Made by a program: the position numbers and the translations under genes
In this document: positions 1 to 11,962 of the stretch, one piece after another
Layout: each line of letters opens with the position of its first letter
Position numbering within the stretch: the first letter of the stretch is position 1
The notes under the pieces: model-generated
Databases searched by the model: none
What the model was told of the DNA's origin: nothing
The model's input: only the letters and a program-made list of their open reading frames with translations
NCBI RefSeq assembly: GCF_024679245.1
Contig: NC_090178.1
Location: 4,572,702 to 4,636,701 of the forward strand
Reading direction: 5' to 3'
Origin: Pseudorasbora parva
Lineage: Eukaryota > Chordata > Actinopteri > Cypriniformes > Gobionidae
DNA: 64,000 bases

Positions 1-180
1 GGTCTGGTAGGAACCGCTGCGGAGGAGCACAGTCCCTGCGTGACTCGCCATAGACATACACACAGAGAAGTAGATCCGGCTGCAAATTTCTTCCGCAACA
101 CGCATGCAGTTCTGTTTATTAACCACTAAAGCGCAAAAAGTTATGGACTGCAGCTTTAAGTTAGCTTAACATCACACAAG

Positions 181-480
181 TATGGAAGCTGTTTCCACCA
201 CGGAATAAAACTATTTAAAAGACAATTGCGAGTTCATATTTTGCAATTGTGACTATAGCTTGCAAAATGTTGACTTTTTATCACATAATTCAGACTTTTA
301 GTCACAATTGCAACTTTATATCACACTATTCTGACTTTTTCTCGCATTTTGCGGCTTTATTTCATGCAATTTCTGACTTTATAGGCCTTTGCAATTGCAA
401 CTTTATATATATATTTTTATATATATATTATATATATATTTTTAATATATATATAGACATAAAATAATACAAATATAATA
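181..480. repeat. Degenerate interspersed repeat and AT-rich tract
   Basis: Iterated phrases such as TCACAATTGCAACTTTAT and GACTTTT alternate about every 24 bases, then pass into a (TA)n-rich tract at 403-460. Similar phrases, inverted, appear near 18430-18545 and 24297-24475, so this is a dispersed low-complexity element. The short frame inside it is not a credible gene. Confidence 0.55.
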
Positions 481-1152
481 TAAAATATACATATATTTTT
501 TAAAGCATTTGGCAGCATTGACGCGGCAGCAATTTTAGCACTCTAATCTATATTTTCACAGGAAATTGGAGTGTATTTTGCAAAACCTCAATAGATAAGA
601 ACAAGAATGGCGTTTGAAAACTAAAAGGAATTGGTGCCACCTGCAAACAACCCGTGCAAATTCACATTTCCTCTGATGTCCTGCTCGGTTCGTATCCCAG
701 TATGATTTCCGTGTGTAGTTTTATTTGTGCATATGAAAACGCACGTGTATGTGTTTGTACACAAGTAACTGCGTGTATGTGTGTGTGTTCCCATTCCAGC
801 GGCGGTCCCTTCATTTCACGCTCTGCCGCTTCCGTGCGAATCCTCTTCCCCGGGCTCATTATCAGGTCTGTTCGACGAGTGCACGGTCAGGCGGCGCGCG
901 GGGCAGAGCCCAATCATTATTCAAGCCCGCTGACGGTCAGTGCCGACGGCTCCGTGCTGTCGTTCTGCGGTCTTATTATTCTCTCCTCACAAATAACTAA
1001 GCAAAACCACAAAAACAAATCCTGCCTGACCGGGATCAATGAGGTCTTCAGTACCCGCCATGCCGCCCGGGGGACTCGGGGATTGAGTGGACCTTCTGTT
1101 GTTGGAGTAACTGCTGTATGCTCACTGTCTCTCCTCTCGTTTTCTTTGGCAG

Positions 1153-1234
1153 GGCCCACCGGTGCTCAGGCAGCCGAGTACGGACACTTGCCCGACAACA
1201 TTACCGTGCTGGAAGGAGAAAGCGTCATTTTGAG
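1153..1234 (+). CDS. iglon5: iglon5 exon: N-terminus of mature protein and start of Ig1
   Basis: Internal exon encoding the start of the mature protein and the first strand of Ig domain 1, with residues PDNITVLEGESVILR just before the first Ig1 cysteine. The acceptor is a pyrimidine-rich run ending TTTGGCAG; the donor is AG|GTGACT. The exon enters in phase 1 and leaves in phase 2, and the split arginine codon is completed by the exon at 11730. NIT is a possible N-glycosylation site. IgLON proteins are GPI-anchored neuronal surface adhesion molecules. No signal peptide precedes the acceptor in frame, so that exon must lie upstream of this window. The open frame running back to 654 is intron read-through. 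Confidence 0.8.
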
Positions 1235-1529
1235 GTGACTTCACATCACACCTGCATCCTTGTGTGTTTTATGATTCAAAAACCCTTTCTACGTTTTTTG
1301 GCTTTTAGTATGAATATATGGAAGCCTGTTATCTAGAAGCTAGTGTGCTCCAAATCAATAACAAAATTCACATTTAGACATTATAAGCATTCAAAACTTA
1401 CAGTCTCTACCTTCCGCCAATATGGATCAAGGATTTTGATGACATCACTCAGCTTCTCATCAGATATTCTGTTCAATCAAATGCTCTCTAGAATCTGAAA
1501 CATTTCACACATTTACTATTTTCTACATG

Positions 1530-2745
1530 GTGAATGGCACATAGTGGACAGGGAATGATTCAGACAGTGCACTATATAGGGGATAGGGAACGATTCAGAC
1601 ACTGCACTATAGAGGGGATAGGGAACGATTCAGACACTGCACTATAGAGGGGATAGGGAACGATTCAGACACTGCACTATAGAGGGGATAGGGAACGATT
1701 CAGACAGTGGACTATATAGGGGACAGGGAACGATTCAGACAGTGGACTATATAGGGGATAGGGAACGATCAGCCAGTGCACTATATAGGGGATAGGGAAC
1801 GACCAGACAGTGCTCTTTATAGGGGATAGGGAACGATTCAGACAGTGGACTATATAGGGGACAGGGAACGATTCAGACAGTGGACTATATAGGGGATAGG
1901 GAACGATCAGCCAGTGCACTATATAGGGGATAGGGAACGATCAGCCAGTGCACTATATAGGGGATAGGGAACGATCAGCCAGTGCACTATATAGGGGATA
2001 GGGAACGATCAGACAGTGCACTATATAGGGGATAGGGAACGAAGCAGACAGTGCTCTATATAGGGGATAGGGAACAATTCAGACAGTGCACTATATAGGG
2101 GATAGGGAACGATTCAGACAGTGCACTATATAGGGGATAGGGAATGCAATTCAGAAAGTGCTCTATATAGGGGATAGTGAACGATCAGCCAGTGCACTAG
2201 GGGATAGGGAACGATTCAGAAAGTGCACTATATAGGGGATAGGGAACGATTCAGACAGTGCACTATATAGGGGATAGGGAACGATTCAGACAGTGCACTA
2301 TATAGGGGATAGGGAACGATTCAGACAGTGCACTATATAGGGGATAGGGAATGCAATTCAGACAGTGCACTAATTAGGGGATAGGGAACGATTCAGAAAG
2401 TGCACTATATAGGGGATAGGGAACGATTCAGACAGTGCACTATATAGGGGATAGGGAATGCAATTCAGACAGTGCACTAATTAGGGGATAGGGAACGATT
2501 CAGACAGTGCACTATATAGGGGATAGGGAACAATTCAGACAGTGCACTATATAGGGGATAGGGAACGATCAGACAGTGCACTATATAGGGGATAGGGAAC
2601 GATTCAGACAGTGCACTATATAGGGGACAGGGAACAATTCAGACAGTGCACTATATAGGGGATAGGGAACGATCAGACAGTGCACTATATAGGGGATAGG
2701 GAACGATTCAGACAGTGCACTATATAGGGGATAGGGAACCATGTG
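1530..2745. repeat. 35-bp minisatellite, about 34 copies
   Basis: A tandem array with a unit close to CAGACAGTGCACTATATAGG followed by GGATAGGGAACGATT, period 33 to 37 bp. Variants (CACTGCACTATAGAGG, AATGCAATTCAGA, ACTAATTAGG) recur in blocks, which indicates local multi-unit duplication. The motif GTGCACTATATAGGG resembles internal sequence of teleost hAT-type elements, so the array may have grown inside such an element. Minus-strand reading frames across it are repeat artefacts. Confidence 0.93.
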
Positions 2746-2971
2746 ATATAAACTAAATGCTATTGACTATTTAAAAAAAGTGGAGGAGCTGTTTAATATG
2801 GCCCAGCCTGTCTTCCCATTTCAGTGGAAATTATCAACAAATAACTTCAGTGGGCCTTTAAATAGTAAAACAGTGATGTTAAAAGGCCAAATTCAATAAA
2901 CTAATGCATATTATGCACACGCAAGCAAAAAAAAAAAAACAGAATATAAATGCAACACAGTTTCTCGTTAA

Positions 2972-3652
2972 AGGTGCACTATGGAACTTTCCGTCCACTG
3001 GAGGGCGCCTATTCAAAACAAATGCGTAGTTTAATGACACAAAGTGTGAGCGCAGTATCTTGGGAGATGTGGTCTTCTCATCACAGCCGGTGGAAAATAG
3101 GACTCAGGCAGAAATCACGTTCATGCATGCGATTATTAACGTTACTGTAGTGTAAAGCAGAGCAGGACTGAGTGTTGTGGAGCTGAGCACGGCCGGTGGA
3201 GCGATTGTTAAACAAATAACTGCCTCGCGAATACCGGGACTTTTATTATGACGGGACGGGACACAGTCGCCGGGCGCCTGCACTGATCCACTCTTCCGGT
3301 TATGATTATGAGGTAATGGAGCTCTGTTTATCATAGATACATTTAAGTGTGTTTAAAACGATGTTATGACGTTACTCCGTGCGTTCACTTGTTCACACTG
3401 CTAAGAGTAAAGCGCTCCTGCCAAATAAAAGCTGAAACCCAGGGTATAGCGCAGATATGACGGGATTGACAGGCGACTCCCTCAAACGCTATGCTGACAC
3501 GTCCCGGTCCTTAGTTAAAATAGCAATTTTCTCACAATTTACAAATAGTTGAAAACATTTGGGATATTGTAGATATTCAACTGAACAAAATGTATAACAC
3601 CGGCCTAGTGGTTTTTGGATATTTTACTGCAAAAATACTACATAGTGCACCT
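2972..3652. mobile_element. TTAA-target DNA element, family A (complete copy)
   Basis: Terminal inverted repeats AGGTGCACTATG and CATAGTGCACCT are perfect and flanked by TTAA at 2968-2971 and 3653-3656. TTAA duplication is the hallmark of piggyBac and Kolobok elements. No transposase frame is present, so the copy is non-autonomous. Relatives lie at 15511-16566, about 5600-6625 and 10265-10360. Confidence 0.82.
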
Positions 3653-3714
3653 TTAAGCATTTCTCCATAGAAAAGCCTTTTACAGAAAACGCTTTAAGCC
3701 ACAATGTCATTTTT

Positions 3715-4977
3715 TTCGCCCATGAGGTCACAAACAAAGGCAAGGCTTGATGGCGACTGGATTTTGCAGAGCTTTTATTATAACAGTTGCTTCTTCCGCT
3801 TATGTGTATGAGGGCTAACGCAGCTCTGTTTTATCATATCACACATATTTGTGTGTGTTAAAGGGATGTTATAATGCTACTCTGCGTTCACTCTACGCTG
3901 CTATGAGACACTTGTTCACACTGCAGTGAGCGAGATCATATTAGGTATGGTAAAACGTGGTACTCTGTGCGGTAAATCAACAACACCAGGGGCCGTATTC
4001 ACAAAACATCTTAAGGCTAAAAGTAGCTCCTAACTTGGCAATTTAGGAGAAAATCTTAAAAATAATGGGCGTGCCAGTCGTAATTTTAGGACTTCTACAT
4101 TTTTGCACTAAGATTATTTCACAAAGCATTTTAGCCCTAAAACTAGCTCCTAAATGCATAAAACGCTAGGAGTAGTCACTAAGACCAAATCACTAAACAA
4201 TCCTAATGGCTGCCAATTTCCCCAAAGACACTATACAACTATATTACTATACTATATACTATAACTACACTATACTATACACTATACTATACCTCTCCGC
4301 GGCGATTAAATGAATATTTCCCTCAAATCGTGAATGTAAATACTGATTTCACCCTGTGCTACAAGATGCACTCATCCTGCAGCTCTTCTGTCAGAAGTCG
4401 ATTCAAAATTGAGCTTGCGCGTATATAATGTTCACGTCTGCCTGAAGTGAGATAACGTTACCTGAGACACAGCGCTGAGCTTCAGTCCGGTGTGCGACCC
4501 CCTTTAGGCACAATCGGCTTAAGATCCGCATATAAACGCACTCAAAGTGTTCTTTTCCTCTCTAGGCAGGTAATTTTTTTTAGGTTTATTTATCAAAATG
4601 TTCTTTTATATATTTGCGTGATGTTCTGTGTTTCGAGAGAACGGTTAATTTACGAATGTGTAGTGTAGCCTAGTTTTGATCACTTTATTAAAAGTGGTGG
4701 CTGTGTGCCGTGTGTAAAGTAAAATAAAAATAGTCTTAGCCTCCTGCTGACTAGTGTCCTGCCTTTCCCAACCCGTTTATACCGTTTATTTTTTACGGTC
4801 TATGGTTTACACACACACAGATGATTCGAATATCGGTCGACCATAGAGAGATTCGAAAATTCTGATTCGAATGTGTAAATCCTTAGTCGGAGACACCCCT
4901 ACAAAATATATAACATTCTTGTAGTAGTTTTTGGATATTTTAATTTAATTTTTTTTTACATATTGTTCCTTTAACCA
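3715..4977. mobile_element. Diverged family A copy with inserted elements
   Basis: Segments near 3740-3945 and 4901-4975 match the middle and right end of element A at lower identity. Between them, 3991-4195 begins GGGGCCGTATTCACAAAAC, typical of a teleost PIF/Harbinger-like end, followed by a short ACTATACTAT-type tandem at 4230-4290. Around 4820-4900 is a hAT-like end (GATTCGAATATCGGTCGACC). Boundaries are approximate. Confidence 0.45.
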
Positions 4978-5599
4978 TTTCATATTCTGGGCTCATCTCT
5001 GCGCCTGTATATAGTATGCATCATCAATAAGGTGTATACTGAATTTGATCTTTCAGTGTTTTATCACATGAAGGCCCTTTAAGTGTTTCTCATGTGTATG
5101 TTCGTCTGTTTGTATTGATTGAGAGACTGCAGCAAGTCCACAGAACTTGCATCATGTTCACATATATTTTTGAGATGGTAAATGTGTTGCCCTCCAGGTC
5201 TCTGGACCATTCACGTGACCAGGCACATAAATCTCCTGTTTCAACAAAGAGACGCTTTAAGGGCTCATGGCTACGGTGGCCCAGTAGTGTAGCTGTACTA
5301 AATTAAACCACAACACAAGGAAATGCTCTTGACCATGAGGAGTGCAATAAAGTTAGTTTTCCTTGTCACTGTTCTATAGATTGGCCAGTCTGACAAAGAT
5401 ATTTCACCAAGATCAGTTTTAAGTGTGTAACCATTGTATATCGACATGAAATATCAATTCAAAATCACCTACATGCATTATAGCTGCATATTTATCCCCA
5501 AAAACACTTTTACTTGCTATCACGGTGCTTGATGCCCAAGGGAACGTCTGCCAATTCCACCAAGTGGTTGAAACGTATAATTTTATTAATTAAAATGAC

Positions 5600-6625
5600 T
5601 TGAAATTACAGAAATCACGATCATGGATGTGATTATTAACTTTACTCTTGTATGAATCAGAGCAGGACCGAGTGTTGTGGAGCTGAGCAAGGCCGCTGGA
5701 GCGATTGTTAAAGGGTTAGTTCACCCAAAAATGAAATCTATGTTATTAATGACTCCCCCTAATGTCGTTCCACACCCGTAAGACCCGTTCATCCCAACGG
5801 GTTTGTTTTCAATCCTCAAACAAAGATTTGAATGGTTATAACAGTTCGAATCTTTGTTTTGAGGATTGAAAACAAAACCGGACAATGCTGAAAAAAAAGT
5901 CATAGTTTTTGTTTTTGTTATTTTGGGTCTAAAATGTATTTTCGAGGCTTCTAGAGATTCTAACTAACCCACAGATGTCACTTATGGACTACTTTGATGA
6001 TGTTTTTATTCCCTTTCTGGAAAGGGACAGTATAGTGTGCATTTGTTTTCAATGGAGAGGCAGAATCTCTCTGACAAAATATAAAATATCTTAACCTGTG
6101 TTCTAAGATGAAGATGAACAGCGGTCAAACAGGTGTGGATTGGAACGACATAAGGGTGAGTCATTAATGACATAAATTTCATTTTTGGGTGAACTAACCC
6201 TTTAATGAGATGAATGCAACACAAGCCTCGAGAGCAGCGGGACTTTTATTATGCCACAGTCGCCGGCACCATTTCTGCTTTTCCGGTCATGAGTGTGAGG
6301 AACGCAGCTCTGTTGATCATATTAGACTCATCTGAGTGTGTTGAGATGATGTTCTGACGTTACTCTGTGTGTTCGCTCAGCGTCTGCTGTGACATTTGTT
6401 CACACTGCAGTGAGAGGAAAGCGCTTCTGCAGAATAAAACCAGAAACCGAGGGTAACGCAGAAATGAGGACATCGACAGATTACGTTCCTCACATGTTCA
6501 TTGGTTAAAATAGCAATTTTCTCACAATTTAAAAAAAGGTGGAAACATTTGGGATATTGTAAGACCTCAACTAAAAATATATAACACTGGCCTAGTGGTT
6601 TTTGGATATTTTTTTTTATTTTTAT
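5600..6625. mobile_element. Family A copy interrupted by another TTAA element
   Basis: The left part (5604-5707) and right part (6206-6625) align with the interior and right end of element A, including GGCCTAGTGGTTTTTGGATA. They are separated by a complete smaller element at 5712-6201. Terminal repeats of the outer copy are eroded. Confidence 0.6.
5712..6201. mobile_element. Short TTAA inverted-repeat element (AGGGTTAGTTCACCC)
   Basis: Ends AGGGTTAGTTCACCCAAAAA and its complement face inward and are flanked by TTAA at 5708-5711 and 6202-6205. This is a very common cyprinid short inverted-repeat element. It is inserted into the element A copy at 5600-6625, so it is younger than that copy. Confidence 0.78.
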
Positions 6626-6656
6626 TTTTTACATAACGCTTTCATGTATAATCTAC

Positions 6657-7268
6657 TTTTTCTTTCGGCTGTTCCCTTCAGGGGTCGCCACAGCGAATCA
6701 TCTGCCTCCATCTATTCCTATCCTCTTCTCTCAGACCGACTACCTTCATGTCCTCCTTCACTACATCCATAAACCTCCTCTTTGGTCTTCCTCTTGACCT
6801 CCTGTCTGGCAGCTCTAACCTCAGCATCCTTTTACCGATGTATTCACTCTCCCTCCTCTGAACATGTCCAAACCATCTCAACCTGGCCTCTCTAACTTTG
6901 TCTCCAAAACATCTCACATGTGCGGTCCCTCTGATGTACTCATTCCTGATCCTATCCATCCTCGTCACTCCCAAAGAGAACCTCAACATCTTCAGCTCTG
7001 CTACCGCTAGCTCTTCCTCCTGTCTTTTCCTCAGTGGAACTGTCTCCAAACCATAAGACATCGCTGGCCTCACTACTGTCCTGTACACCTTTCCTTTCAT
7101 TCTTGCTGGTACACTTTTATCACACACAGACCTTCTCCACCCAATCCAACCTGCCTGCACACGCTTCTTCACCTCTTTACCACACTCCCCATTGCTCTGG
7201 ACTGTTGACCCTAAGTACTCAGAATCCTTCACCTTCTTTACCTCTTCTCCCTGTAACCTCAGTTCCAC
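6657..7268 (-). pseudogene. RTE-like LINE reverse transcriptase C-terminal fragment
   Basis: A 196-residue minus-strand frame resembles the thumb and C-terminal region of RTE-clade LINE polymerases: YLGSTVQSNGECGKEVKKRV, then VVRPAMSYG, then RLRWFGHVQRRE. The 3' end at about 6657-6700 contains the typical CGACCCCTGAAGGGAACAGC tail on the minus strand. The catalytic palm motifs lie upstream in a full element and are absent, so this is a 5'-truncated, dead insertion. Confidence 0.78.
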
Positions 7269-7517
7269 TTGGTTCTCTCACATTCACACACATGTATTCT
7301 TTCTTACTGCAACTAATCTTCATGTATAGCACATTATAAAAATATTTGTAATGCATTAATTATGACTTTTTAATGCATTGCGTGAATAATTGTAAGCGAA
7401 GTTATAATGCTTATGTTAAGCCTTAGAAAGTATAATGCATTAAAAACACAGGACAAACAACTAATCTCAGATATAACAAGGAATCTGCAAATATTATAAT
7501 GCATTTTGCAGATATGT

Positions 7518-7523
7518 ATGAAA

Positions 7524-7560
<37 letters not shown>
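7518..7560. repeat. (TA)n microsatellite
   Basis: Uninterrupted AT dinucleotides. Confidence 0.9.
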
Positions 7561-7562
<2 letters not shown>

Positions 7563-7867
7563 TTATAACGTACATTATGAATACCTTTATAATGCATTAT
7601 ACATAAAGGCTTTAAGAAATGTTAAATGTTAGTTTTTATTGAAATAAAGCTGTAGTCAGATCAAATATAACTTAGATAAACAATACTAAAAAGTACTAAA
7701 ATGACTAAAAATAGGTTAAAAATAACTTATAAAATAACAAAATATATTATTATAATGAATAATACAAAATATTAAAAAATACTATAATGGAATGTAAATA
7801 ATACTAAAATAATGCTGTGTCTTTGTGACCAACAATCACTCCATTAAGTGCATTTATTTCACATTAA

Positions 7868-7881
7868 TTTGTGCGCGTGTG

Positions 7882-7916
<35 letters not shown>
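7868..7916. repeat. (GT)n microsatellite
   Basis: GT dinucleotide run with a few early interruptions. Confidence 0.9.
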
Positions 7917-7917
<1 letters not shown>

Positions 7918-7919
7918 AT

Positions 7920-8877
7920 ATCGCCCTGCCCTACAGGTTTGATCATACTCACCTGCCGGAGGGTGCATTTTTTAACACTTTAATTTCACTCTCTCTAGTT
8001 TAGTTTCCAGGCAGAAATGAAATGGTTTCGGTCTATCAGCCAGCAATTGAACTCCTGAACCTGCTGTCAGGGGTTCATATTCTCAAAAGCACCGTATTAT
8101 TATTCCACACAACTGCACCGGGAATGGGAATTGATGTGATATCACAGTTTGATACACTGAAAGTTAAAGCTGACATGAATGTGAGTGATATTTAAGCCTT
8201 AAATGTGTCACAATTTTCCCATTTAAAGAGCAGAGCAAGGCAGTGGCATCTAGAGGTGAACTGTGGTTACTACATGTCACCGGACCAATGGCATTGCACG
8301 ACTGGTGCTGTTCAGGAGTGCTCACTTATTAATGGCAAATTTAGTTATTTAATCCATTTATTTGCTATGGCATCTTCCCCACATCTGCTTCTAAAACACT
8401 GGCGATACTTCATGCAAATAATTGACTACGCTCGGAATTGCATTTTCCCGTTATTTACAAATGCCAGCAGGCAAAGGATGAGATTATGAGCACGGCACTG
8501 AATGTGTTTTGACAGACTTTGCTCCAGACTCTGAGTGCTGTGCTGTGTGTTTGTGTGTGTGTGTGTACGGCCGTGTTTTTTAATTTCAAGTGCTGTCAGT
8601 CATCTACATCACTGTCAGTTTGCTGAAGCTTCTCAGGACTGAAATACTTAAATGCAAGCCTCCAATAAACAAGTCCAATAAACAATCTGGTGATTTGGTG
8701 CAAATGCTGCTCAGAGTGCTCTCATAGATTCCCAGCGTCCTGACAGGACCCAGAATGACGTGTTTAGGGCTTTTTGTCCAGTGAACATTGATCTTTGCAG
8801 CACTGAAATCAATGTATTTACAGACCCCATTGAAGCCGGCCGTGCATTTACTGACTTCAGCGGACATATTCAATTAC
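7920..8877. other. Intronic sequence without recognised elements
   Basis: I see no coding signal or transposon ends here apart from a short GT run at 8548-8566. Base composition is balanced and the sequence is not repeated elsewhere in the window. The longest open frame (94 codons) has no recognisable domain. Confidence 0.4.
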
Positions 8878-8950
8878 ATTTACACTTAGATTGATGCATT
8901 TGGCAGACGCTTTTATCCAACGCGACTTACATTGCCTTTAAGATATGCAT
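8878..8950. repeat. SINE/LINE 3' tail fragment
   Basis: Contains GCATTTGGCAGACGCTTTTA then CGACTTACATTG, a tail shared by many fish retroposons. Related tails occur at 29018-29065, 31975-32040 (opposite strand) and 43650-43715. Confidence 0.65.
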
Positions 8951-9094
8951 TTTGTAAGTTCTCAATTAGGAGAGGACTGCTGTGAATGCTGTGATATTTT
9001 ACACTCTCACAAAATATTTGAAAGGGATCTAGAATTATATTTAACCCTCTGTTGCATGCATTATGGTACAAATGGTTTAAGTTAATTTTCATGC

Positions 9095-9235
9095 ATTGCT
9101 CTTATCTATGCTAGGCTGTATGGATGCGCAGGGAGCTCTTGCCCAGAACAGAGCCATAGCGCCAATCCAAACTATACGCTAATAGTCAATCAATCATCTT
9201 TGACGATAGTGATCCTGACAGAATTGCATCTGTCT
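9095..9235. repeat. Unclassified dispersed repeat (two copies in window)
   Basis: The phrases TGCTAGGCTG, GCAGGGAGCTCTTGCCCAGA and ACAGAGCCATAGCGCCAA recur at 50885-51000 with small changes. No terminal repeats were identified. Confidence 0.55.
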
Positions 9236-9332
9236 GTGTTAGTACCTTAACAGCTCTTGACTAAAGAGCTTTAGTAGCTTTAATAAGAATCAGTGTAGGC
9301 CTATAGTTAATCGTTCTGTAAAGATACTTTAA

Positions 9333-10360
9333 AGGGTTAGTTCACCCAAAAAGGAAAATTTGATGTTTATCTGCTGACCCATCCAACATGTAGGTGTGTT
9401 TGTTTCTTCAGTAGAACACACATGAAGATTTTTAACAGTCATATAATGATGTGAATGGGTAACAATTCTATGAGAGCAACAAAACAAAAACATGCTTAGA
9501 CATCATGCACAAAGAGCCCTGTGGTTCATGACAACACATTGATATCTTAAGACACAAAACGATCAGTTTGTGTGAGAAATCGAGCCATATATATATATTA
9601 GGGCCGGGACTCGATTAAAAAAATTAATCTAATTAATTAGAGGCTTTGTAATTAATTAATCGAAATTAATCGCATTTTAATTGCATATAAATATTTGACC
9701 TGAGAACAATGAGAAGTAATTTTTCACATGTATTTTTAGTATACGACAGAATAATGACTGAATACATAAGCTTAATCAACAAAATATTGTTTATTTATTT
9801 CAGTCCAGCAGACCAGCGCAATGTTTGCCATTAAGTGTAGCAAAAGCATATTTGTGATATTTAAGGCTCGATGTGCTGCGGTGATACGCTAATTCCTTGT
9901 TGTATAGCTTGCTCACAACCATGCTCTTGACGACGTTTCCATTCTTTCGTTTTTTAAAACAAAATTTCCCATCCACGGGGTCAAGCAAAGCGGTCTCATC
10001 AGCTTCTTCGTTCCATAGCTTCGTTCATGTTCACATGGTTTGTTGTTGTCGTGACTCCGGAGCGCTAGTTGGTGTTCCAGTATAATTGGTCCGTCGAAAC
10101 TCATTCATTGAAAAACGTTCCGCGGTGCAAAAATAAGTGTGATAAAAAAAAAAAAAATTTTTTTGCGTAATTAATTAACGCGTTAAAGTCACGTAATTAA
10201 TTAATCTTGATTAACGCGTTAAAGTCCCGGCCCTAATATATATATATATATATCCAAAAGCCTGGAACGTGCTTGGGATAAGAACTCAACTGAACAAAAC
10301 AGTGGCCTAGTGGTTTTTGGATATTTTACTGAAAAAATGTTACACAGTCATAGTGCACCT
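9333..10360. mobile_element. Chimeric TTAA element, ends of two families
   Basis: The left end AGGGTTAGTTCACCC follows TTAA at 9329-9332. The right end CATAGTGCACCT precedes TTAA at 10361-10364 and belongs to family A. A hAT element at 9599-10235 splits the body. The mismatched ends suggest either deletion between two neighbouring elements or a recombinant element. Confidence 0.5.
9599..10235. mobile_element. hAT-type non-autonomous element
   Basis: Termini TAGGGCCGGGACT and AGTCCCGGCCCTA are inverted and perfect over 13 bp, followed by subterminal TTAACGCGTTAA and AATTAATTAA motifs. The flanking 8 bases are ATATATAT on both sides, consistent with a hAT duplication but weak evidence inside a TA tract. 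No transposase frame is present. Confidence 0.78.
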
Positions 10361-10365
10361 TTAAA

Positions 10366-10995
10366 ATAAGTTTGATTCAGTTTAAGAAATGCTATATTTG
10401 AATTGGGAGGACTTTTAAAAAAAAGTAAATACTGAAAAATAATTAACATGGATAAATTGATATTTAAAAAAAAGAAGTTTGATATGATAAAACATATGAT
10501 AACTGCAATATTCTTCAACAAACAATCATTTAGGAGATATTGTTGTGTGATATTTTACCAAAAAATGTTTTTAGACTAAATTATTTAAAAGTACCTAAAA
10601 TTATATTTAACCAAAATATGAAACAAAGTTAAAATTATGTTTGATTCGGTTTTAATGCATAAAAGTTGAAGAGTTGGGAATTGGGAGTATTTATTTGTGT
10701 AAAGTAAATACTAAAACATAATTAATATGGATAAATGGAAAATTAAAAAATATAAATAATTACAAGTTTAGGAGAGTGTGTTTTTCATTAAATTATTTAG
10801 AAGTACCACTCACTCTTGCATCAATTATGACAAAAGTGGTTTTAAAATGTTTGATTTTAGTCTTTAAAGTTATTTTTGGGAACTGGGAGGACTTTCAGTA
10901 AAGAAATACTGAAAATAATGAACATGGATAAATGTATAATTAATTCTTTTTAAAAAAGTAAAAGAGAAAACGCATGATAACTGCAATATTCTCTA
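10366..10995. repeat. Three diverged tandem units of about 210-270 bp
   Basis: Units begin near 10368, 10639 and 10848. They share GTTTGATT, TTGGGAGGACTTT, AAATACTGAAAA, AACATGGATAAAT and, in two units, GATAACTGCAATATTCT. They are clearly diverged, so this is an old local duplication in AT-rich intron. Confidence 0.6.
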
Positions 10996-11729
10996 TCGTG
11001 GCTGCATCCATATCCATTCCACTCCCACATGATCCTGCTTCAAGCCTACACACATATTTCCTCATGACAAATACTTTAGTTATATGACTAAATGTTTTAA
11101 AATGGGGTTTACTCACTAACAAATGTGAGTCATATTCTGGATGGAGGAAAAAGGCTTTTTTGAGGGCCGATCTCCAGAGCATCCTCCGCATGATGAACAC
11201 CGCCAGAAAAAAAAGATTTCTGACTGCCATGGCCAAAGAAAAGCTTATTATTGGTTTATTCAAAACCATTTTATTGCCATCTTATGTGTTTGTAAAGCAC
11301 GTGTTCCTCTTCAGCGTCATGCAGTAGAGGGTTAATGTGTGTATATCGATTATTTGTGCATAGATAAACATCGCACCACTTTTGGGTCACGGCTTGTGTT
11401 TTCTGGCACTGTGCAGTCCTAAAGCAATCACCACCGGTCTGATTAGTCAGCTTAATGATCTAGTTAATGACCCGGACCTTATGAGCGAGTTGTAATGATT
11501 CAGAGAAAGTTTCATGAGTTTCATACTAGCGCTCATTCAATGCCATCCCAGTAATTGGCTATGGAGCTCAGTCTGTAAACGCCATATTTTATTTAAAACG
11601 AACCATCGAGGGAGAGACATACAGTGCAGTGCAAGTGCACAAAGAAATGTCATTTGCCTTGTTTTCATTCACGTCAAGTCAGTTCTGTCTGCCACAAACC
11701 TGTTCTTTTCAATCTCCTCTCTTTCTCAG
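10996..11729. other. Intron end before the second exon, no element recognised
   Basis: Contains the splice acceptor region for the exon at 11730, with a pyrimidine-rich tract TTTTCAATCTCCTCTCTTTC ending at about 11725. Otherwise I see no repeat or coding signal. Confidence 0.4.
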
Positions 11730-11962
11730 ATGCAAGATAGACGAGGAGGTCACTCACAAGGCGTGGTTGAACCGCTCCAACATCTTATTCACGGGCACAG
11801 ATAAATGGTCCCTGGACTCCCGCGTCTCCCTGGTGAACAACAACAACAGCGACTTCTCCATTAAGATTGAGAGAGTGATGGTGGCAGACGAGGGACCCTA
11901 CACGTGCAGTTTCCAGGCCAGAAACCAGCCCCGAACGGCCCACGTCTACCTCATCGTTCAGG
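11730..11962 (+). CDS. iglon5: iglon5 exon: body of Ig domain 1
   Basis: This exon completes Ig domain 1. It opens with the first Ig1 cysteine (CKIDEEVTHKAWLNRSNILF), contains the core tryptophan in AWLNRS, the DKWSLDSRV strand typical of IgLONs, and the second cysteine in DEGPYTCSFQ, and ends in VYLIVQ. The acceptor is CTTTCTCAG|A and the donor is CAG G|GTACGT, entering in phase 2 and leaving in phase 1. The 233-bp length equals 77 codons plus split bases. NRS is a possible glycosylation site. FIDEHVTRVAWLNRSNIL in human IGLON5, as I recall it, is closer than the other IgLON paralogues. The frame is intact, so this looks like a working exon. Confidence 0.88.

Noticed and set aside
654..1152. 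Long open frame in front of the first exon, as a possible first coding exon
   Set aside because: It has no signal-peptide-like segment and no Ig homology, and there is a good acceptor at 1151-1152 with the expected phase. Best read as intron.
1530..2745. CRISPR-like array of regular repeats
   Set aside because: The units are contiguous tandem repeats without unique spacers, in a vertebrate intron.
3960..4300. Complete PIF/Harbinger element
   Set aside because: Only one GGGGCCGTATTCAC-type end is present; no inverted partner was found, so I kept it as a fragment.
10940..11335. 109-codon minus-strand frame and overlapping plus-strand frame
   Set aside because: AT-rich diverged repeat sequence with no similarity that I recognise.
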